NCBI RefSeq assembly: GCF_003151255.1
Contig: NZ_CP029481.1
Location: forward strand, 2,356,001-2,420,000
Source of the DNA: Microvirga sp. 17 mud 1-3
GTDB lineage: Bacteria > Pseudomonadota > Alphaproteobacteria > Rhizobiales > Beijerinckiaceae
Length of the DNA: 64,000 bases
Reading direction: 5' to 3'
Part shown: one piece after another, positions 63,513-64,000 of the stretch
How the letters are laid out: each line of letters opens with the position of its first letter
Numbering within the stretch: position 1 is the stretch's first letter
Program-made: the position numbers and the translations under genes
Notes under the pieces: generated by a model
Databases searched by the model: none
Told to the model about the DNA's origin: nothing
The model's input: only the letters and a program-made list of their open reading frames with translations

Positions 63513-63611
63513 TGCCGCTGTCCCAGGACTCCAAACCGGCTTTCCCGGTCCGCCACTTCATCGGATGATGACCGTAGATTGAAACCTATTGATGAAATGC
63601 AAACCCCGAAG

Positions 63612-63902
63612 ATGAAACCATCCACCAAGAAAATTTCCGTAGAGGAAGCTGAGCGCTTGGCGCTCGACGTGTTCTCGCGCATCGCCGCCGACGGAGGGCG
63701 CCTCACCCGGTTCCTGGCCGTATCGGGGCTCGATGTGCAGACGATCCGCTCGGCCGCCGCGCTGCCGGGCTTCCTGGCCGGGCTTCTGGACTATGTGGCA
63801 GCCGACGAGCCGCTCCTGATTTCCCTGGCGCAGGAGATGGAGACGAAGCCGGAGCGGATCATGGAAGCTCATCGGACGCTGTCGCCCTCGGAGTTCGAAT
63901 AG
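63612..63902 (+). CDS. DUF3572 family protein
   Basis: A 96-residue protein starting MKPSTKKISVEEAERLALDV. The family block RIAADGGRLTRFLAVSGLDV followed by TIRSAAALPGFLAGLLDYVA and ADEPLLISLAQE identifies DUF3572, a small all-helical alphaproteobacterial family of unknown function usually found between divK and dinB. ATG 63597, five codons upstream, is an alternative start; neither has a strong ribosome site. It ends eight bases before dinB, so the two are probably cotranscribed. Confidence 0.88.
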   Translation: MKPSTKKISVEEAERLALDVFSRIAADGGRLTRFLAVSGLDVQTIRSAAALPGFLAGLLDYVAADEPLLISLAQEMETKPERIMEAHRTLSPSEFE

Positions 63903-63910
63903 GAGCGCCG

Positions 63911-64000
63911 ATGAGCGGGATCCTGTGCCGCGACTGTCTGGCGGAGACCGCTGCTTCCGTAGCGGAGCGCTGCGGCGCATGCGGGTCCCCTCGCCTGCTC
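63911..64000 (+). CDS. dinB: DNA polymerase IV, N-terminal fragment (cut by window edge)
   Basis: The first 30 residues, MSGILCRDCLAETAASVAER and CGACGSPRLL, form a CxxC...CxxC zinc-ribbon-like extension that I recognise as the N-terminal extension of the DinB (Pol IV) subtype of Hyphomicrobiales. Gene order after divK and DUF3572 supports this. The catalytic palm begins beyond the window, so the assignment rests on the extension and synteny. Confidence 0.65.
   Translation, partial: MSGILCRDCLAETAASVAERCGACGSPRLL

Overview
The window is GC-rich chromosomal DNA from an alphaproteobacterium, most likely of the order Hyphomicrobiales (Rhizobiales) and close to Methylobacteriaceae/Microvirga; the genus is an inference. 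Supporting signs are a pyrB-linked dihydroorotase that has lost its metal ligands, the rnr-DUF983-NUDIX-rpmG and divK/DUF3572/dinB neighbourhoods, and two sites matching the EcfG general-stress promoter (GGAAC-N17-CGTT). I saw no rRNA, tRNA, CRISPR array, insertion sequence or prophage.

Bases 1-22,500 are an accessory catabolic region. A dipeptide/oligopeptide-type ABC transporter (+ strand, cut by the window edge) ends 3 bases from a second one on the - strand whose two ATPases are fused. Upstream of the second transporter, on the same strand, are an IclR regulator, a PLP-dependent D-amino-acid dehydratase-like enzyme and an M81 (MlrC-like) metallohydrolase. A divergent + strand set follows: a second MlrC homologue, a RidA-family protein, a glutamate-1-semialdehyde-aminomutase-like class III aminotransferase and a third MlrC homologue. 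A polar-amino-acid ABC transporter closes the region. The gene set suggests import and stepwise breakdown of an unusual amino-acid- or peptide-like compound whose identity I cannot determine. RidA would deal with the enamine/imine released by the dehydratase.

Bases 22,800-41,000 mix housekeeping and accessory genes: rpiB-like, a PhnA-family zinc-ribbon protein behind a triple operator-like repeat, guaA, rsmB, a 50-residue lipoprotein, a MAPEG protein, guaB, an MFS exporter, a Tat-signal-like dienelactone hydrolase, a sugar dehydrogenase, rlmE, a Ppx/GppA phosphatase and a class I aminotransferase. Next is the EF-P beta-lysylation set (efp divergent from epmA-epmB), then an orphan RTX protein behind an AT-rich leader.

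Bases 41,000-64,000 are core genome: arfB, an AEC transporter, dprA, plsY, inactive pyrC, pyrB, a PAP2 phosphatase, an AidB-like acyl-CoA dehydrogenase, topA, an MgtC protein, parE, an alpha/beta hydrolase, rnr, DUF983, a NUDIX hydrolase, rpmG, divK, a DUF3572 gene and the start of dinB. Two small elements stand out. One is a putative stress-induced small RNA at 57,281-57,349 with an EcfG-type promoter, a C-rich hairpin loop and an intrinsic terminator, recalling Caulobacter GsrN. The other is a small single-span membrane protein (52,970-53,164) behind a second EcfG-type promoter. Palindromic GC-rich repeats of one family occur at 31.8 kb and 57.4-57.5 kb.
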